This document shows positions 9,149 to 20,032 of a DNA stretch of 64,000 nt, one piece after another. Both the position numbers and the translations under genes were made by a program. This DNA is from Shewanella subflava. Its GTDB lineage: Bacteria > Pseudomonadota > Gammaproteobacteria > Enterobacterales > Shewanellaceae. Position 1 is the first letter of the stretch, and the number at the start of each line of letters is the position of its first letter. The notes under the pieces are model-generated. The model worked only from the letters and a program-made list of their open reading frames with translations, was not told the DNA's origin and searched no databases. The stretch covers positions 1-64,000 of the forward strand of contig NZ_JAPDMX010000007.1 of NCBI RefSeq assembly GCF_025971955.1. Direction: 5' to 3'.

Positions 9149-9724
9149 TTTTATTGAGTTGTATTTACCGGATTATCTATTTTCAACTTCCCATTGACTG
9201 ACGCCAATATGGGCAAAAAATTGATAATATTGATGAATTTTTTTCAAAAACAGGCTACCAAGTTGAAGTGTATGCACAAAAACAGTGGGCAATGTATTTA
9301 GGGGTAATAGTTTTATTGGCATAATATCTTCTCCTACAATTCAATAAGTATAAAAATTAAACTACCTATTTATGGGTACTCTTATTGTATGAAAAGACTG
9401 TGCCAATAATTATGGCTATTTTTTTATTAATACTATCATAAGCTTAAGTTTTTTAAGCTGAAATCATCTTATTTCACTTTGCCATGTATTGGTGCAATTG
9501 CACTAATTTGGCTTTTTAAAATGCCATGGTCAGTTTGATGCTGGTGATTGATAGGATTGAGATATTGAGAGATTGATTTACTGGACTGATTGATGTGGGT
9601 AATGATAATAATCGACAGTTTGAGGCTTTAAATAGAGCTAAACATCTGCACTGGCTATGTGCCTGAATGCTTAAAAGATATCTATAAATTACAATTAAAA
9701 CTGGGCTAACATCGACCTTTGGCG
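9149..9724. other. Gene-poor region, possible gene remnant
   Basis: About 575 AT-rich bp with no convincing gene. One plus-strand frame (about 9199-9324) reads as plausible protein (IDNIDEFFSKTGYQVEVYAQ, then QWAMYLGVIVLLA and a stop) but has no start codon and an in-frame stop just before it, so it may be the decayed end of a membrane-protein gene. I see no terminator or promoter I would defend. Confidence 0.35.
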
Positions 9725-10006
9725 TTAACAGCCTTCATCGAACTTAGCATTAATGAGCGCACATATTGCATCGAGCGCCGCTTCAGCATCTGGTCCATCA
9801 GCGGTAATGTCGATTGTCTTACCTAAGCCACTTTCTAGCATCAGTAAGCCTAATACACTGGCAGCACTGGCCGTTTTGCTGCCTTGGATTAAGGTTACAT
9901 TGGCATCAAACTGATTGGCAAGTATCACCAGCTTAGTAGCGGCTCTGGCATGTAAACCTAATTTATTTGAAATGGTGACCTGTCGTGCTAAAAGGCTCAT
10001 AGCCAT
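9725..10006 (-). CDS. ptsO: Phosphocarrier protein NPr of the nitrogen PTS
   Basis: A 93-residue HPr-fold protein. The phosphorylated histidine is in the GLHARAA motif (about residue 18) and the regulatory-serine region reads KTASAASVLGLLML. NPr passes phosphate from EI-Ntr (PtsP) to EIIA-Ntr (PtsN). It is the last gene of the rpoN-hpf-ptsN-rapZ-ptsO series, as in E. coli and many gammaproteobacteria, 26 bp after rapZ. Confidence 0.95.
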   Translation of the reverse strand: MAMSLLARQVTISNKLGLHARAATKLVILANQFDANVTLIQGSKTASAASVLGLLMLESGLGKTIDITADGPDAEAALDAICALINAKFDEGC

Positions 10007-10032
10007 GCCTCTAATAAGGGGGTTAGATAATG

Positions 10033-10890
10033 TTATTTAGCCTTGTTTGCTAGTTCTCGATGCCTTGCATGAACAGTATGTTTTTTATCATTCGAGAAGC
10101 GTTTTGCCAGTTGATCTGCAATATACACAGAACGATGTTGCCCGCCAGTACAGCCAATTGCGATTGTTAAGTAGCTGCGATTATTACGCTCTAAATGTGG
10201 CATCCAAGTTTCAAATAGATTTTCTATTTGCCAAATAAACTTGTTCACTAGGGGCTGATTGCCAAGAAATTCTTGTACAGGTTTATCGAGCCCCGTAAAT
10301 GGACGTAGTTCTATTTCCCAATGTGGATTAGGTAAAAAACGTACATCAAACATAAAGTCTGCTTCTGTTGGCATGCCATGCTTGAAGCCGAATGATTCAA
10401 AGTTAATCACTAACTCTTTATCAACACTGCCCATTAGTATTTCACGGACTTGATCGCTCAATTCGTAAATATTTAATGCCGAAGTATCAATATAATGGTC
10501 TACCACCTTAGCGATAGGATCCAATAGCACCCCTTCTAATTTAATCGCTTCTTGAAGTGATATTTGATTTTTAGACAGAGGATGTAATCGGCGGGTTTCA
10601 CTGTAACGTTTAAGTAATACTTTGTCGGAAGAGTTTAAGAAAAAGCTACATACTTCAGTATCATTTCCTAACTTAGCTAGTTGTTCTTGAAGTACTTTTC
10701 CTTGGTCGGCAATATTACGTACGTCGACACTAATAGCTATTTGATCGCGGCTGCCTGTAAGCTGATCTAATAATGTACCAATCAATGCCACGGGTAAATT
10801 ATCGACACAGTAATAACCAAGGTCTTCTAACACCCTCAGTGCGACAGATTTACCTGAACCAGAGCGGCCCGATACAATAACTAATTTCAT
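10033..10890 (-). CDS. rapZ: RNase adapter protein / nucleotide-binding protein RapZ
   Basis: A 285-residue protein (E. coli RapZ is 284) with a Walker A motif GRSGSGKS at residues 8-15 and the conserved C-terminal CTGGQHRSV stretch (about 248-256). In E. coli it delivers the small RNA GlmZ to RNase E and so controls glucosamine-6-phosphate synthase. Its start overlaps the end of ptsN by 4 bp. Whether a GlmZ-like RNA exists in this organism cannot be seen here. Confidence 0.95.
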   Translation of the reverse strand: MKLVIVSGRSGSGKSVALRVLEDLGYYCVDNLPVALIGTLLDQLTGSRDQIAISVDVRNIADQGKVLQEQLAKLGNDTEVCSFFLNSSDKVLLKRYSETRRLHPLSKNQISLQEAIKLEGVLLDPIAKVVDHYIDTSALNIYELSDQVREILMGSVDKELVINFESFGFKHGMPTEADFMFDVRFLPNPHWEIELRPFTGLDKPVQEFLGNQPLVNKFIWQIENLFETWMPHLERNNRSYLTIAIGCTGGQHRSVYIADQLAKRFSNDKKHTVHARHRELANKAK

Positions 10891-11333
10891 GCAGTGATAA
10901 CCTGATAGAGTTCTGTTGAGTTACTACTTTTACGTAACTGCTTGAGAATAAGTTTATCTGATAGCTTTTCTGCCATCGAAGATAACGTGCTGAGGTGTTG
11001 TTGGCATTGTTCCGCTGGAACCAATAGAGCAAATAACAAATCAACGGGTTGTTTATCTATGGCATCAAATGGAATGGGGTCTTCACATTTAATAAAAACC
11101 GCAATGGGCTGTTCGATGGTCGTTAATCGACCATGAGGGATTGCAATGCCAGAGCCTATTCCTGTGCTACCCATTTTTTCTCTGGCCACTAGGCTTTCGA
11201 AAATCTCTTGCGAAGAGAGGGATGGGTACTGGGCAGCGACTAAATCACTGATAAGTTCCAGTACCTTTTTCTTACTGCCCGGTGAGGCACAGGAGGTGCA
11301 TTCCGGCTGCAGGATGGTACTAAGTTCCATCAT
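10887..11333 (-). CDS. ptsN: Nitrogen-regulatory PTS EIIA component
   Basis: A 148-residue EIIA-Ntr (fructose/mannitol EIIA family). The phospho-accepting histidine is in GIAIPHGRL (about residue 68). It is regulated by phosphorylation from NPr and in enterics affects potassium transport and nitrogen metabolism. Its start overlaps the last base of the hpf stop codon and its end overlaps rapZ, so the operon is translationally coupled. Confidence 0.95.
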   Translation of the reverse strand: MMELSTILQPECTSCASPGSKKKVLELISDLVAAQYPSLSSQEIFESLVAREKMGSTGIGSGIAIPHGRLTTIEQPIAVFIKCEDPIPFDAIDKQPVDLLFALLVPAEQCQQHLSTLSSMAEKLSDKLILKQLRKSSNSTELYQVITA

Positions 11334-11620
11334 TAATGCTTAGATAATTTCTCTTTGTGTTTAATAACCTGACGATCGAGTTTGTCGATCAGGGCGTCTA
11401 TAGCATGGTACATGTCGGCATGCTCAGCAGCAGCAAATACCTCGGTTCCATTTAAGCTGACCTTTGCCTCTGCTTTTTGCTGAAGTTTTTCGACATTTAG
11501 CACTACATGCACATTATGAATGTGATCGAAATGCCGTTCAAGCTTTGAAAATTTTGTTGTGACATATTCACGTAAAGATTCGGTAATTTCAACATGGTGA
11601 CCAGTTACATTTATTTGCAT
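11333..11620 (-). CDS. hpf: Ribosome hibernation promoting factor
   Basis: A 95-residue short HPF, the same length as the E. coli protein. It has the family start MQINVTGHHVEITESLREYV and the AEAKVSLNGTEVFAAAEHADMYHAIDALIDKL core. It binds the small subunit in stationary phase and promotes 100S dimers. SD GGAGG lies just upstream (complement of 11627-11632). It follows rpoN by 26 bp. Confidence 0.96.
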   Translation of the reverse strand: MQINVTGHHVEITESLREYVTTKFSKLERHFDHIHNVHVVLNVEKLQQKAEAKVSLNGTEVFAAAEHADMYHAIDALIDKLDRQVIKHKEKLSKH

Positions 11621-11646
11621 ATTTATCCTCCAATTGCCTAGGTAGA

Positions 11647-13134
11647 TTATAAACTCTTACGTTGGTTTGAGGGAGGGATCATCATCGCTTCACGATATTT
11701 CGCGATAGTACGACGTGCAACATTAATCCCTTGTTCCGCCAAAAGATCGGCCATTTTACTGTCGCTTAATGGTTTCTTCTGGTTTTCGGCAGCAACCAGT
11801 TTTTTAATAAAAGCTCTGATTGCTGTTGATGAGCACTCGCCACCGTCGTCGGTACTGACGTGGCTAGAGAAAAAGTATTTTAGCTCAAATAATCCGCGCG
11901 GTGTATGCATGTACTTTTGAGTTGTTACCCGCGAAATGGTGGATTCATGCATTTCTACCGCTTCTGCTATGTCATTGAGCACCATAGGTTTCATGGCTTC
12001 TTCGCCATATTCAAAAAAACCTTGTTGGAATTGCACAATGCAATTGGACACTTTCAATAAGGTGTCATTGCGGCTTTCTAAACTTTTAATAAACCATTTT
12101 GCTTCTTGCAAGTGACCGCGAATAAATTGGCTGTCAGATTGACTTTTACTGCTTTTGGCCATCGCAGCATATTGCTGGTTAATGCCAATTTTGGGCATAT
12201 TGTCAGGATTTAATTCAACAACCCAACGGCCATTCTTTTTCATTACTGAAACATCAGGGATAACGTATTCATCATCCTGTGGGGTGATCATTGAACCGGG
12301 GCGTGGGTTTAAAGATTGAATTAATTCGATGGCTTCACGAAGCTCATCTTCCTTTAACTTGGTTTTACGCATCAATGTTCGAAAGTCACGACCTGCAATT
12401 AAATCTAAATAATCTTTGATGAGTATTTTTGCGTTATCTAAGTGCGGTGTATTGGGATCATATTGCATCAACTGGATAAGCAAACATTCACGTAGATCGC
12501 GTGATGCAACGCCAATGGGATCAAAATGTTGGATCCGCTTCAATACCGCTTCAACTTCATCCAGTTCAACTGACTCATCGCCCATCGCTTCTAAAATATC
12601 TTCGGTACTTTGGGTTAAATACCCCGTATCGTCAATGGCATCAATGATGGCGGTGGCAATGGCTAAGTCCGTCTCAGAAAATGGAGTGAGATTTTTCTGC
12701 CATTCCAGGTGTTCGTACAAACCTTCAGAGGTTTCACCCTGAAAGGGCATGTCATCGCTTGGCATGCTGCCCGAGCCAGAACTTGCCATAGGAGATGCGG
12801 TATACACTTCATCCCAGGTAGTATCCATTGGCAAATCGTCAGACATTTGTTCTTTTGTCATCGATTCAGCTGTGTCGACATTTGACGTGTCTTTTTCTGA
12901 AGTCGGTGCGACTATTTCACTGAAATCGGTTTCTGATTGATTTTTTTGTCGGTCATTTTTGTTGTTAAATTCTGCAAATTCATCTTCCATTTCAAGCAAA
13001 GGGTTTGAGTCTAATGCTTGTTGAATTTCTTGCTGTAACTCCAAAGACGATAACTGCAGCAAGCGTATCGCCTGTTGCAGTTGTGGGGTCATCGTCAGAT
13101 GCTGACCCATTTTAAGTTGGAGTGAAGCTTTCAT
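11647..13134 (-). CDS. rpoN: RNA polymerase sigma-54 factor
   Basis: A 495-residue sigma-54. The N-terminal glutamine-rich region I ([25 protein letters not shown]) binds activator and core polymerase, an acidic linker occupies about 50-130, and the C-terminal RpoN box [10 protein letters not shown] recognises the -24 element. The sequence therefore looks fully functional. It lies between lptB and hpf as in E. coli; the 150-bp gap from lptB leaves room for its own promoter. Confidence 0.97.
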   Translation of the reverse strand: MKASLQLKMGQHLTMTPQLQQAIRLLQLSSLELQQEIQQALDSNPLLEMEDEFAEFNNKNDRQKNQSETDFSEIVAPTSEKDTSNVDTAESMTKEQMSDDLPMDTTWDEVYTASPMASSGSGSMPSDDMPFQGETSEGLYEHLEWQKNLTPFSETDLAIATAIIDAIDDTGYLTQSTEDILEAMGDESVELDEVEAVLKRIQHFDPIGVASRDLRECLLIQLMQYDPNTPHLDNAKILIKDYLDLIAGRDFRTLMRKTKLKEDELREAIELIQSLNPRPGSMITPQDDEYVIPDVSVMKKNGRWVVELNPDNMPKIGINQQYAAMAKSSKSQSDSQFIRGHLQEAKWFIKSLESRNDTLLKVSNCIVQFQQGFFEYGEEAMKPMVLNDIAEAVEMHESTISRVTTQKYMHTPRGLFELKYFFSSHVSTDDGGECSSTAIRAFIKKLVAAENQKKPLSDSKMADLLAEQGINVARRTIAKYREAMMIPPSNQRKSL

Positions 13135-13284
13135 TACTGCTGATCCCTAGAAGATTTCCGTCTGCTACACCGTTTCACACGAGTGTTTAGCGCAAATGTT
13201 GTTTCAATTCATTTTGAAACACCACAGTAAAAGGTTACTGGAGTGTTGGTATTTTTAAGCATCTATCTGTTGTGCTTACATTAA

Positions 13285-14016
13285 CTATAGCTTGAATTGT
13301 TCACCCAAGTATACTGCTCGAACTTGTTGGTTGTTGAGTATTTCATCAGGTGTTCCCTCTGCAATTAGATTGCCTTGGCTCACAATATAAGCGCGCTCAC
13401 AAACATCAAGGGTTTCACGCACATTGTGGTCTGTAATCAATACACCAAGGCCACGGCTTTTCAGTTGTTGAATAATTTTTTTAATATCAATAACTGAAAT
13501 AGGGTCAACACCGGCAAATGGTTCATCAAGTAAGATAAACTTAGGATTTGCGGCAAGTGCACGCGCAATTTCAACTCGGCGTCTTTCTCCACCCGAAAGA
13601 GACATACCTAAACTGTCTCGAATATGGGTGATATGAAATTCCTCTAAAAGACTTTCAAGCTCTTGAATTCGTTCATCTTGGCTTAATGATTTACGTGTTT
13701 GCAAAACGGCCATGATGTTGTCATGAACGGTTAACTTCCTAAAAATGCTCGCTTCTTGAGGTAAATAGCCGATTCCTTTACGAGCACGTAAATGCATTGG
13801 ATCGGCAGTTAAATCATCATCATCAATTAAAATCCGACCGTTATCGCTTTTGACTAAACCGACCACCATATAAAATGTCGTGGTTTTACCTGCACCATTA
13901 GGGCCTAACAAACCGACAATTTGACCGGTTTTTACCGTTAAACTGACACTTCTAACAACTTGACGACTTTTATAGCTTTTAGCTAAGTTTTCAGCGGTTA
14001 AGGTAATTTGGTTCAT
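13285..14016 (-). CDS. lptB: LPS export ABC transporter ATP-binding protein
   Basis: A 243-residue ABC ATPase with Walker [10 protein letters not shown], signature LSGGERRR and Walker [13 protein letters not shown]. It powers extraction of lipopolysaccharide from the inner membrane by LptFG. Its start overlaps the lptA stop by 4 bp, placing it in the lptC-lptA-lptB unit. Confidence 0.97.
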   Translation of the reverse strand: MNQITLTAENLAKSYKSRQVVRSVSLTVKTGQIVGLLGPNGAGKTTTFYMVVGLVKSDNGRILIDDDDLTADPMHLRARKGIGYLPQEASIFRKLTVHDNIMAVLQTRKSLSQDERIQELESLLEEFHITHIRDSLGMSLSGGERRRVEIARALAANPKFILLDEPFAGVDPISVIDIKKIIQQLKSRGLGVLITDHNVRETLDVCERAYIVSQGNLIAEGTPDEILNNQQVRAVYLGEQFKL

Positions 14017-14600
14017 TGGTTACCTTGCTTTTTTAACGGAATTTCAGGAAGTTTTTGTTTAGGCACATCTTCTGTTTGGAAGTTTTCCGGTTGAATGATG
14101 GTAATAACACGATCTTCTCCTTTACCGGTACTTTCAGCAATCAGCTCTTGGGCGGTGATATTGTATCGAATAACATTACCAGTCACCTTGCTGCCAGCCT
14201 GATCGAGCTTGGCATTGCCTGTTAATAGTAAGCCTGTTGTCGCAAGGTCATAGCGGATCTCATTGGCACTGGCTGTGCCTATACGGCCATCATCAAGTTC
14301 TTGCGAAAATGTCGCGGGATTACCAATAGCAATCAAGGTTTTGGTTTGGCCATTTTCAGCTGAAAATGCGCGTAACTCATCGGCATGAATGTTAATGCTA
14401 CCTTGGGTGATCTTTACTGGGCCATTAAAAATAATCTGGTTATTTTTAATGTCTGCACGTTGGCTTACGGCGGCAATTTTCAACTCTTGTTGCAGATCGC
14501 CTTCTTTGGCCATCAGGTTATTGGCTAACAAGCCAATTGCCAACGAGGAAAAAACACTCAATTTACAGAGTAATCTAGATAAAAACTTAATGTGGTTCAT
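14013..14600 (-). CDS. lptA: Periplasmic LPS-bridge protein LptA
   Basis: A 195-residue OstA-like periplasmic protein with an N-terminal signal peptide and the beta-jellyroll region ([24 protein letters not shown]). LptA subunits form the bridge that carries LPS from LptC to LptD. The gene overlaps lptC by 14 bp and lptB by 4 bp, so stoichiometric translation is likely. Confidence 0.95.
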   Translation of the reverse strand: MNHIKFLSRLLCKLSVFSSLAIGLLANNLMAKEGDLQQELKIAAVSQRADIKNNQIIFNGPVKITQGSINIHADELRAFSAENGQTKTLIAIGNPATFSQELDDGRIGTASANEIRYDLATTGLLLTGNAKLDQAGSKVTGNVIRYNITAQELIAESTGKGEDRVITIIQPENFQTEDVPKQKLPEIPLKKQGNQ

Positions 14601-15147
14601 ATGTTCCTTCTACCTGACTGAGCAAGGTAATTTCTTCTACATTTAGATCGGCAAATAAGCCTAAGCCTTTAATTAAAAAGCCATTACCTTTAATGATAAC
14701 GGGCTCTTCAGAGTGCCCAATCATGGTTTCCAAATTAAAGGTGACTTGTTGAGTCTCAAGCGATTGTAGCGGCTCTTCAATGTCAATGGCATCGATAATA
14801 ACATCATTGTGCAAACTGACTTGATTTGTCAGCTGCTCTAGCATGGCGTTTTGGGCGGTAATTTGCCATTTAGCTTTGCCATTTTGAGGGTAAAGCATTA
14901 ATACCGGTTCAGTAAATAAAGTGGTATGCGTCTTGGCATAATGCTCCATGTGTTTGGCACTCATTTTACTTTCGACTAACCCTAGCTTATTAAATTCAGT
15001 GGTACGCAGGTCATCGGCAACAAAATCTGGTCGCTCGATTCTAGTGTCTACCACCAATGCCATGGCATTGCGTTTAACCTGTACCTGCCAATATAAAACT
15101 AACGCTAAGCCAAAAAATGCACAAATGGCCAGTGTGGTACGATTCAT
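14587..15147 (-). CDS. lptC: LPS export protein LptC
   Basis: A 186-residue protein with one N-terminal membrane anchor (about residues 6-22) and a periplasmic domain (DFVADDLRTTEFNKLGLVESKMSA) typical of LptC, which receives LPS from LptBFG and passes it to LptA. It overlaps kdsC by 4 bp. Confidence 0.94.
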   Translation of the reverse strand: MNRTTLAICAFFGLALVLYWQVQVKRNAMALVVDTRIERPDFVADDLRTTEFNKLGLVESKMSAKHMEHYAKTHTTLFTEPVLMLYPQNGKAKWQITAQNAMLEQLTNQVSLHNDVIIDAIDIEEPLQSLETQQVTFNLETMIGHSEEPVIIKGNGFLIKGLGLFADLNVEEITLLSQVEGTYEPH

Positions 15148-15710
15148 ATACTCATACCATGTGCATGTTCAAATTTGTTTTGGCTTAATAAAAGTAGATC
15201 GGTAAGCTCACGCAGTGCGCCATGCCCACCATTAATGTGCGTCGTCATGTGGCAATGCCTTCGCACAAATGGGTGGCCATCAGCGACGCAAACGGCTAAA
15301 CCAACCACTTTCATTACCGGTAAATCAACCATGTCATCACCGATATAAGCGACTTCATCTGCTGTGACGTTATATTGCTTGATTAATGCTTCGTATGGGA
15401 CAAACTTATTATCAATACCTTGATAAATATCTTTGATGCCCAGCGCGCTCATACGGTTTTCAACTATTTGAGACTTGCGTCCGGTAATCACCGCGACATG
15501 GATCCCACTGGTTAACGCGGAGCGAACACCGTAACCATCGCGGGTATGAAACGCTTTGGTTTCTTCACCACTGTTATTTAAATAAATACGGCCATCGGAA
15601 AATACCCCGTCAACATCGCAAATCAGTAGTTTGATTTTTTTGGCGCGCTGCCAAATGTCATCACTAATTGGGCCGTAAAAACCTTGATGGTTTTGCGTTT
15701 GAGTTGTCAT
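15144..15710 (-). CDS. kdsC: 3-deoxy-D-manno-octulosonate 8-phosphate phosphatase
   Basis: A 188-residue HAD-family phosphatase. The nucleophile motif is LLICDVDGVFSDG (DxD) and the Mg2+ site is YIGDDMVDLPVM. It dephosphorylates KDO-8-phosphate in the pathway to the LPS inner core. Two bases separate it from kdsD. Confidence 0.96.
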   Translation of the reverse strand: MTTQTQNHQGFYGPISDDIWQRAKKIKLLICDVDGVFSDGRIYLNNSGEETKAFHTRDGYGVRSALTSGIHVAVITGRKSQIVENRMSALGIKDIYQGIDNKFVPYEALIKQYNVTADEVAYIGDDMVDLPVMKVVGLAVCVADGHPFVRRHCHMTTHINGGHGALRELTDLLLLSQNKFEHAHGMSI

Positions 15711-15712
15711 GC

Positions 15713-16690
15713 TTATATTACCCCTGCTTTAACCATATCGAGCATATTTAATGCCCCAATTGGTTGGTGTTGTTCGTTTACGACAATCAAACCATTGATG
15801 TTTTTTTCATCCATAATTTGCAGTGCCTGTGCAGCCAAGATGTTGGCAGGGCTTGTCACGCAGTGTTTGGTCATCACGTGTGAAATAGGTGTGGTACGTA
15901 GGTTTACTTCTGCGTCAATCACGCGGCGTAAATCACCATCGGTAAAAATACCCACAAGTACATTGCTATCGTCGATTACGGCGGTCATGCCCAAGCCTTT
16001 ATTGGAGATTTCATATAGCGCTTCGGTAATACAGATATTCTGTTTAACCAAGGGTAAGTCACCGCCTTGATGCATGATATCATTCACTTTAAGCAACAGT
16101 TTACGTCCTAACGATCCACCAGGATGAGATAAGGCAAAATCATCGCGGGTAAAACCTTTAGCTTGCAATAAGGCAACGGCTAGGGCATCCCCCATAACTA
16201 AGGTCGCAGTGGTACTTGATGTGGGGGCCAATCCTAAAGGACAAGCTTCTTCTGGTACTTCAATGCACAAATGTAATTTGGCTAACTTTGCCATGTTAGA
16301 ATCTGGTTTGCCAGTCACTGCAATAACAGGTACGCCCATGCGTTGTATTACGGGCATAAGCGTGAGAATTTCGCTTGATTCACCTGAATTAGAAATGGCC
16401 AAAATAATGTCATTTTTGGCCAAGGCACCTAAATCACCGTGACTGGCTTCACCGGGATGAACAAAAAATGCGGGCGTGCCTGTGCTGGCAAAGGTCGCTG
16501 ATATTTTATTGCCAATATGACCAGATTTACCCATGCCCATGACAATGACTTTTCCTTTGCATTGCAGGATTAATTCACATGCTTGGCCAAATGCCTCTGA
16601 ATCAACAAATTGATACAGATGTTCCAATGCTGCTTTTTCAATATCAATGACCTTGCGGCCCCATTGACGAAATTGAGTTTGGTTTGCCAT
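15713..16690 (-). CDS. kdsD: D-arabinose 5-phosphate isomerase
   Basis: A 325-residue protein with an N-terminal SIS sugar-isomerase domain (VIVMGMGKSGHIGNKISATF) and a C-terminal pair of CBS domains (about 205-325). It converts ribulose 5-phosphate to arabinose 5-phosphate, the first committed precursor of KDO. It lies between yrbG and kdsC in the conserved order. Confidence 0.96.
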   Translation of the reverse strand: MANQTQFRQWGRKVIDIEKAALEHLYQFVDSEAFGQACELILQCKGKVIVMGMGKSGHIGNKISATFASTGTPAFFVHPGEASHGDLGALAKNDIILAISNSGESSEILTLMPVIQRMGVPVIAVTGKPDSNMAKLAKLHLCIEVPEEACPLGLAPTSSTTATLVMGDALAVALLQAKGFTRDDFALSHPGGSLGRKLLLKVNDIMHQGGDLPLVKQNICITEALYEISNKGLGMTAVIDDSNVLVGIFTDGDLRRVIDAEVNLRTTPISHVMTKHCVTSPANILAAQALQIMDEKNINGLIVVNEQHQPIGALNMLDMVKAGVI

Positions 16691-16724
16691 GTTTGTCTCT
16701 CTTGGTAAAGTCCTTTACGCACCT

Positions 16725-17687
16725 TTAATGAGCGGTGAATACAACGTACTGGTACGCAATAAAGGTCAATAATAATAAAATGCCATGCCAACGAGTGAGT
16801 TGTTGCTTTGCGCCACTGGATAACACTAAAACAGCTAATGCGATACTGGTGGCCAGTACCATATAAAAATCTCTGTCGATTGCTGACGCATCAACTGCAC
16901 CTGGTGAGATTAGCCCCGGAATAGCAAGTACTGCAAGAATATTAAATAAATTTGAGCCAACTATGTTACCTATAGCTAAATCATCTTCTTTTTTTAACAC
17001 TCCAGCGATACAGGCGGCTAGTTCAGGCAAACTGGTGCCAACAGCAATAATAGTTAATCCAATTACTAAATCAGATAATCCATAAATTTTTGCAATGCCT
17101 ACCGCACCGTCAACCATCCAACCTGCTGATAACGGTAGTAAAACGATACCGACAATGATCCACATGATAGCACGAGTAGTGGGGACATCCTTAGGGATCT
17201 CAGCATCCATTTCTTCACCCATGATATCGGCCTCTTTATTAGTCATTGCTTGGTAAATGAACCAGCCCATCACAGATAAAAACGCGGCTAATAAAATAAT
17301 GCCTTCATAGTGTGCCAACATGCCGTCGTGGATCAGATAGCCAGCAAGCACTGTTGCCGCCAGCATTAATGGAATTTCTCGTTTAAGGGTTTTAGAACTT
17401 ACGCTAATTGCCCCGAGCAACGCGGTGAGGCCAAGAATAAGGGTAATATTTGCGATGTTAGAACCCAATACATTACCGATGGCGGTATCATTCATACCGT
17501 CCATTGATGCCGTTGCCGCGACAAACATCTCAGGTGCAGAGCTGCCCATTGCCACAATGGTTAAGCCAATCAGCATGGGGGGTAAACCTAGGTTTCTAGC
17601 AAAGGCTGATGCCCCATACACAAATTTATCGGCACTAAAAACCAGTACAGCCAGTCCAGCGCATAGCAACAGAATATTAACTAACAT
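16725..17687 (-). CDS. yrbG: Inner-membrane calcium/sodium antiporter YrbG
   Basis: A 320-residue polytopic protein of the CaCA superfamily. The two inverted alpha-repeats are visible as VAMGSSAPEMFV (near residue 50) and VGTSLPELAACI (near 217), each followed by GNVLGSN or GNIVGSN. About ten hydrophobic segments are present. It heads the minus-strand envelope operon, divergent from mlaF. Confidence 0.93.
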   Translation of the reverse strand: MLVNILLLCAGLAVLVFSADKFVYGASAFARNLGLPPMLIGLTIVAMGSSAPEMFVAATASMDGMNDTAIGNVLGSNIANITLILGLTALLGAISVSSKTLKREIPLMLAATVLAGYLIHDGMLAHYEGIILLAAFLSVMGWFIYQAMTNKEADIMGEEMDAEIPKDVPTTRAIMWIIVGIVLLPLSAGWMVDGAVGIAKIYGLSDLVIGLTIIAVGTSLPELAACIAGVLKKEDDLAIGNIVGSNLFNILAVLAIPGLISPGAVDASAIDRDFYMVLATSIALAVLVLSSGAKQQLTRWHGILLLLTFIAYQYVVFTAH

Positions 17688-17916
17688 GTTATCCCTTTAA
17701 TTATCTAAACCCGTGTATTTTCGCTGTAAATGAGTCAAATTGAAAGCCACAAAAAAAGTGAAGTGGTTTAATCATTAACAAGTTAATCATTTATTGAGAT
17801 TAAAATTCATTTGAGATTAGGGATTTTTAATCAGAGTAGGTTGTTAGGTAAGCAACATTCACGTAAAATTTAGTTCTCATTTACATGCCAGGATGGCTGC
17901 TATCTCTTCAAATATC

Positions 17917-18741
17917 ATGTCAGAGACACCAACTGTGTTGCAAAATCCGCTTGTTGAAATCAAAAACCTTGCTTTTGGTTGGGGTAAAAAAGTCATTTAT
18001 GATGACATATCATTAACGATCCCAAAGGGGAAAGTGACTGCCATAATGGGCCCAAGCGGCATAGGTAAAACCACACTACTTAAGTTAATTGGTGCCCAGT
18101 TAACACCTAACAAAGGTGAAGTGCTATTTGACGGTCAGAATATGCACACTTTATCTCGAACTGAGCTATATCAAGTTCGTAAACGTATGAGCATGTTGTT
18201 TCAAAGTGGTGCGTTATTTACTGATATGAATGTGTTCGACAATGTGGCATTTGCTTTGCGTGAACATTCTGGTTTACCCGAAACGATTATTCGCTCAATT
18301 GTGTTAATGAAGTTGCAGGCAGTTGGCCTGCGCGGCGCAGCCTTTATGATGCCTAGTGAGTTATCTGGGGGAATGCAGCGCCGTGCTGCGTTAGCAAGAG
18401 CTATCGCACTAGAGCCTGAAATGGTGATGTATGATGAGCCATTTGCAGGGCAAGACCCAATATCTATGGGCATGTTAGTTAAATTGATCCGTGAATTATC
18501 CGATTCGCTGAATCTCACCTCCGTAGTGGTGTCTCACGATGTGAAAGAAGTGCTGGGCATTGCGGATTATGTTTATGTGATTGCGAATAAAAAAGTGATT
18601 GCAGAGGGCACACCAGAACAATTAAGGGCATCTGATAACCCGCAATTAATCCAGTTTATTCATGGTGCACCTGATGGTCCGGTACCTTTTCATTATCCCG
18701 CCGCCGATTATCAACAGGAGTTGTTGAGTGAATCCAATTAA
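17917..18741 (+). CDS. mlaF: Phospholipid ABC transporter ATP-binding protein MlaF
   Basis: An ABC ATPase of about 274 residues with Walker [10 protein letters not shown], signature [17 protein letters not shown] and Walker [14 protein letters not shown]. It matches E. coli MlaF (269 residues) throughout. An ATG at 17893 would add eight residues; neither start has a strong SD, and I prefer 17917 from family length. First gene of mlaFEDCB, which moves phospholipid between the inner and outer membranes to maintain lipid asymmetry. It overlaps mlaE by 14 bp. Confidence 0.95.
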   Translation: MSETPTVLQNPLVEIKNLAFGWGKKVIYDDISLTIPKGKVTAIMGPSGIGKTTLLKLIGAQLTPNKGEVLFDGQNMHTLSRTELYQVRKRMSMLFQSGALFTDMNVFDNVAFALREHSGLPETIIRSIVLMKLQAVGLRGAAFMMPSELSGGMQRRAALARAIALEPEMVMYDEPFAGQDPISMGMLVKLIRELSDSLNLTSVVVSHDVKEVLGIADYVYVIANKKVIAEGTPEQLRASDNPQLIQFIHGAPDGPVPFHYPAADYQQELLSESN

Positions 18742-19513
18742 TGTAATTGCGGCAATTGGCCGTTATGCCATTGAGTTAGTTGGCAGTTATGGTAAAGCTG
18801 GACTGATGTTATGGCGCGCCATTGCGCACATTCCCAAACCTAAAAAAGGCGTGCCTCTCGTCATCAAGCAAATGTACGTACTTGGTGTGCGTTCAATGGT
18901 GATTATTTTAGTGTCCGGTTTGTTTATTGGTATGGTTTTAGCCCTTCAAGGCTATAATATTTTAGTCGATTTTGGCACTGAAGACAGTCTTGGCCCTATG
19001 GTCGCCTTAAGCTTGCTACGTGAATTAGGGCCCGTTGTGACAGCACTGTTATTTGCGGGACGTGCCGGTTCTGCTTTAACGGCTGAAATTGGCTTAATGA
19101 AATCAACAGAGCAGCTATCCAGTTTAGAGATGATGGCCATCGACCCGCTACGTCAAATTATTGCGCCCCGTTTTTGGGCGGGGGTGATAAGTATGCCGCT
19201 CCTGGCGATGATGTTTAGCTTAGTGGGCATTTTCGGTGGCCACCTAGTGGGTGTTGAATGGAAAGGAATTGATACCGGTGCGTTTTGGTCGATATTACAA
19301 GCGTCGATTGAATGGCGTGAAGATATCGTTAACAGCCTGATTAAAAGTATCGTGTTTGGTGTGGTGGTCACTTGGATTGCGTTATATCGTGGCTATGAGG
19401 TACAACCGAACCCAGAAGGTATTAGCCGTGCAACGACATCGACGGTGGTGCAAGCCAGTTTAGCTGTTCTCGCTTTGGACTTTTTGCTAACGGCATTAAT
19501 GTTCGGAAATTAA
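18728..19513 (+). CDS. mlaE: Phospholipid ABC transporter permease MlaE
   Basis: A 261-residue permease with several membrane segments and the family landmarks [28 protein letters not shown] and [20 protein letters not shown]. It forms the MlaFEDB complex with MlaF, MlaD and MlaB. It begins inside the 3' end of mlaF. Confidence 0.96.
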   Translation: MNPINVIAAIGRYAIELVGSYGKAGLMLWRAIAHIPKPKKGVPLVIKQMYVLGVRSMVIILVSGLFIGMVLALQGYNILVDFGTEDSLGPMVALSLLRELGPVVTALLFAGRAGSALTAEIGLMKSTEQLSSLEMMAIDPLRQIIAPRFWAGVISMPLLAMMFSLVGIFGGHLVGVEWKGIDTGAFWSILQASIEWREDIVNSLIKSIVFGVVVTWIALYRGYEVQPNPEGISRATTSTVVQASLAVLALDFLLTALMFGN

Positions 19514-19548
19514 GATAAATTCATTAACTATTTAAGTGGTTTAAGCGT

Positions 19549-20022
19549 ATGTTGACACGGAAGATTGAGTTATTAGTAGGTCTGTTTTTGTTGTCAGGGG
19601 TATTGGCATTTTGTGTGTTGGTATTCAATGTTGCCAATGTCAAAGTGAAGACTAAAGATAACAACTACACCTTAGTGGCCGAGTTCAATAATATCGGTGG
19701 ATTGAAGGTGCGCGCCCCTGTCAAAGTGGGCGGCGTAGTCGTAGGACGAGTAGCCGATATCACTTTAGATGATCGCAAACTTGTGCCTATCGTAACCTTA
19801 ACAATGGATAAACGGTATGACCATTTTCCTGAAACCAGCAGTCTGTCAATTTTAACTTCAGGTTTATTGGGTGAGCAGTTTATCGGTTTAACCCCAGGCT
19901 TTGTTGATGATGACATTGAAATGTTGGGTAACGGTGATCGCGTTGAAGATACCCGTGGAGCGTTGATTTTAGAGGACCTTATTGGTCAATTGTTATATAG
20001 CATGTCTTCAAAAGATAAATAG
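19549..20022 (+). CDS. mlaD: Phospholipid-binding MCE protein MlaD
   Basis: A 157-residue single-pass protein: membrane anchor at about 8-28 and an MCE domain (YTLVAEFNNIGGLKVRAPVKVGGVVVGRV). It forms the hexameric periplasmic ring on MlaFEB that exchanges phospholipid with MlaC. The stop codon TAA overlaps the AGGAG of mlaC. Confidence 0.95.
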   Translation: MLTRKIELLVGLFLLSGVLAFCVLVFNVANVKVKTKDNNYTLVAEFNNIGGLKVRAPVKVGGVVVGRVADITLDDRKLVPIVTLTMDKRYDHFPETSSLSILTSGLLGEQFIGLTPGFVDDDIEMLGNGDRVEDTRGALILEDLIGQLLYSMSSKDK

Positions 20023-20032
20023 GAGCGGTTCT

